Program-made: the position numbers and the translations under genes
Source of the DNA: an uncultured Tenacibaculum sp.
Lineage (GTDB): Bacteria; Bacteroidota; Bacteroidia; Flavobacteriales; Flavobacteriaceae
Assembly (NCBI RefSeq): GCF_947495995.1
Contig: NZ_CANMAX010000001.1
Span: forward strand, 186,001 to 250,000
DNA: 64,000 nucleotides
Reading direction: 5' to 3'
Part shown: in pieces, positions 62,216 to 64,000 of the stretch
Layout: the number at the start of each line of letters is the position of its first letter
Position numbering within the stretch: the first letter of the stretch is position 1
The notes under the pieces: generated by a model
Database searches by the model: none
The model's input: only the letters and a program-made list of their open reading frames with translations
What the model was told of the DNA's origin: nothing

Positions 62216-62797
62216 TTGAAAGAGAATTTCCTTTTTAATCCATTTTCTGGTGTTTTACATGAAGATATTCCTCAAGTAATTCTACCTAATATTGATATTG
62301 AAGATATTACAAATAAGATAAGAAACTCAAATGGCTTAGCTATTGAATTTATTGGCAAACAAGGAAGAGGAAAAACTAGCCATTTAAAATACCTACAACA
62401 CATTTTAAACGAATATCCTATATTCCTTTTAAATTCGAATTCTTCAGCCTCGGAAATTATTAAAAACACTTCTAAAACTGTCTTTATAGATAGTATCCAT
62501 CACTTAAGTTTTCGACATCGCATACAAATATTCAAACAAAAAAAAGTTGTTGTGTATACAACACATTGGAGTAGAAAAATTGATTGTTTATTAGCGAAAA
62601 AAGATCATTATTCAATACGATTTAAGGGAATTCAACCAGAAAAATTAAAAGATATCTTGAACAAAAGATTGAAATTAGCTTCAAATACTAATCAACCTGA
62701 TACATTATTCAGTACAAATGATGCTGACATACTAATTAAAAAGTTTGGAGATAATTACAGAGGAATTATTAATCATTTATACGAGAAATACCAATGA
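62216..62797 (+). CDS. small P-loop ATPase of unknown role
   Basis: This 193-aa protein has Walker A GKQGRGKTS (about 45-53) and Walker B TVFIDSIHHL (about 86-95), in an AAA+-like arrangement with a C-terminal helical part (LKDILNKRLKL). The start appears to be TTG (62216), with no better ATG before the Walker A segment. It overlaps the next gene by 4 bp (ATGA), so the two should work together. The family is not recognised. It is shorter than the usual AAA+ modules, and a nucleic-acid or membrane-protein motor role is possible. Confidence 0.6.
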   Translation: MKENFLFNPFSGVLHEDIPQVILPNIDIEDITNKIRNSNGLAIEFIGKQGRGKTSHLKYLQHILNEYPIFLLNSNSSASEIIKNTSKTVFIDSIHHLSFRHRIQIFKQKKVVVYTTHWSRKIDCLLAKKDHYSIRFKGIQPEKLKDILNKRLKLASNTNQPDTLFSTNDADILIKKFGDNYRGIINHLYEKYQ

Positions 62798-63786
62798 GCA
62801 ATTCTATTTTAAATGCTAAAGTAAAAGTCTTAGGACTAGACAGTCACCATACATATAATGCTATATTAACTATTCAACCTGAAGAAGAATTAGTTATTGA
62901 CCATATTGACGGAATTGTTTATTTAGAAGCTCGAGGAAGAATGTCGAGTGTAAAAAAACCTCTCGTCAACTTTAAAATTGAGAACAGGAAAGTTTTAGCT
63001 AAAAATGAAATTTTCGAGATTCCTTTTTCTTTCACTTTAAGTGAAGATTATATCGAATCTTACGACGGTAAAAATGTTAGTATTTCTTATAACTGTGAGG
63101 CTAAAATATTTGTAAATAAAGAAGATTTAGAAAAGTTAGATCGAGGTGTATTTACTCGTATGAAATCTTTTTTTACTTCAGACTATTCTACCAAGATCTC
63201 TGGTTATTTCACAAAAATTGACGAAGGAAAATATAAAATAAGCGAACATCACAGTGAACTTAAATTAGCCTTCAATTTTAAAAGTTTATTATTTACTGCA
63301 TTAGTAATTGGTAGTATATATATAGCGGCAATGTTAGGTTTGAAATTTGATTTTCATGGAGGACACATTTTCTTACTTATTATTACTACAGTTATTACAA
63401 ATTATTTTCTATTTCAAATTAAAAAGAAGCAAATTGGTGATATTTCATTAACCACTTCAAATCGTGAAAATGAATTTGTTTGTTATGTAAAACCAGCTCG
63501 TAATTTTAGTTTACATAAAGCTAAAATGTATTATCAAATCGTAGAAAAAGTTGTGGATAATAGAGGTACTTCCTCAACAACATATAGAGAAACAATATAT
63601 AAATCTTCTATAAAACCTGTAAAAGGCAAAGGAAGTTCTGAAATTGAATTTGAATACCCTTTCCTTAAAAATTTAGCTACAATGGAGTTCGACGATTCTT
63701 CTATTTACTGGGAAATTGTTATCAACGGAATGCACAATGGAATTTCTGAGAAACTTACCTGTACTATTGAAGCATATAAAGTTTAA
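62794..63786 (+). CDS. arrestin-like domain membrane protein
   Basis: This 330-aa protein has an N-terminal beta-sandwich (about 1-140; VKVLGLDSHHTYNAILTIQ, NEIFEIPFSFTL) resembling arrestin-N/SpoOM-like domains, two membrane helices in a hairpin (about 165-182 and 188-206) and a second beta domain (about 210-330). I cannot assign a function. It overlaps the P-loop ATPase gene (ATGA) and converges with the gene to the right by 4 bp. This ATPase plus membrane protein pair may form a small complex. Confidence 0.5.
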   Translation: MSNSILNAKVKVLGLDSHHTYNAILTIQPEEELVIDHIDGIVYLEARGRMSSVKKPLVNFKIENRKVLAKNEIFEIPFSFTLSEDYIESYDGKNVSISYNCEAKIFVNKEDLEKLDRGVFTRMKSFFTSDYSTKISGYFTKIDEGKYKISEHHSELKLAFNFKSLLFTALVIGSIYIAAMLGLKFDFHGGHIFLLIITTVITNYFLFQIKKKQIGDISLTTSNRENEFVCYVKPARNFSLHKAKMYYQIVEKVVDNRGTSSTTYRETIYKSSIKPVKGKGSSEIEFEYPFLKNLATMEFDDSSIYWEIVINGMHNGISEKLTCTIEAYKV

Positions 63787-64000
63787 TTTAAAACTTTATA
63801 TAAAATAGGTTTACTCGGACTTGCATCATTTTCAAATGGTGCTATCATTAAATTTAAAAAATACGTTCCATCCTCAATTTTATTCGACACAAAAATAAAT
63901 TCTGTTATAGTTGCCTCTAATCGAATTTCTCCTTGAGTATTCCAAAAAGCGTTATGAGCCAATAACAATCCATCATCTTTTTCTTTATCAACCGAAGGTA
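63783..64000 (-). CDS. C-terminal end of an unidentified protein
   Basis: The frame is open to the right edge of the window, so the start lies outside. The visible 71 residues (ending VLN) have a PSVDKEKDDG opening, then beta-rich sequence (IRLEATITEFIFVSN, YFLNLMIAPFEND). No family can be assigned. The stop codon overlaps the convergent neighbour by 4 bp. Confidence 0.5.
   Translation of the reverse strand, partial: PSVDKEKDDGLLLAHNAFWNTQGEIRLEATITEFIFVSNKIEDGTYFLNLMIAPFENDASPSKPILYKVLN

Overview
The window looks like a chromosomal segment from a marine or algal-surface Flavobacteriaceae species (Bacteroidota). The DNA is AT-rich, gene starts lack Shine-Dalgarno sequences, and several genes are preceded by the Bacteroidota-type -7 element TAnnTTTG. 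Seven large secreted proteins end in a type IX secretion system (T9SS) type A sorting domain. Typical family genes are also present: Rho with a long N/Q-rich insert, DUF4293, DUF1599, DUF4230 and a BT_3928-type DoxX protein. I saw no rRNA, tRNA, insertion sequence, prophage or CRISPR array.

Layout. 1-8.8 kb: the tail of one VPS10/BNR-type protein facing a complete T9SS-exported BNR protein, a MazG-like pyrophosphohydrolase with a small membrane protein, a GH8 endoglucanase, and an MFS exporter whose leader holds a 24-codon ORF and an intrinsic terminator. 8.9-19.4 kb: small lipoproteins (one phospholipase A2-like), a crotonase and CrcB, an SRPBCC protein, DoxX, DUF1599, folP, an orphan ExbD, a double-glycine cysteine-rich peptide, diadenylate cyclase CdaA, and a probable iota-type carbonic anhydrase with an unknown partner.

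19.5-40.5 kb is the centrepiece: five giant minus-strand genes for degradation of cellulose and mannan. Upstream to downstream they are a GH9-CBM3c-PKD-GH48 fusion (1985 aa), a GH5_7-like mannanase with two CBM3 modules, a GH5_1 endoglucanase, a GH5_8-like enzyme with CBM6, and a 2234-aa protein combining two beta-propellers, a di-heme cytochrome c peroxidase-like domain, CBM3 and PKD modules. Four of the five share a ~125-residue Cys-bounded module, five copies in all, that I do not recognise; it is the best candidate for something undescribed, perhaps a new cellulose-binding or surface-docking module. No SusC/SusD pair, dockerin, cohesin or LPMO is visible, so this is neither a classical PUL nor a cellulosome locus. 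The likely mode of action is T9SS export of multimodular enzymes plus a cellulose-targeted heme protein.

41-51 kb: an Ala/Lys/Glu-rich lipoprotein, an ABC exporter with truA, a phosphodiesterase, a NarX/NarL-type two-component system with a lipoprotein between its genes, DUF4293, rho, and a candidate small structured RNA. 51-57.6 kb: fau and a complete trans-4-hydroxy-L-proline catabolic operon (deaminase, semialdehyde dehydrogenase, 2-epimerase, FAD dehydrogenase) divergent from an AraC regulator. 57.6-64 kb: MmcQ/YjbR, DUF4230, an M20 amidohydrolase, a YARHG protein, a second AraC regulator, a PEBP protein, a small P-loop ATPase overlapping an arrestin-like membrane protein, and the tail of a further gene.
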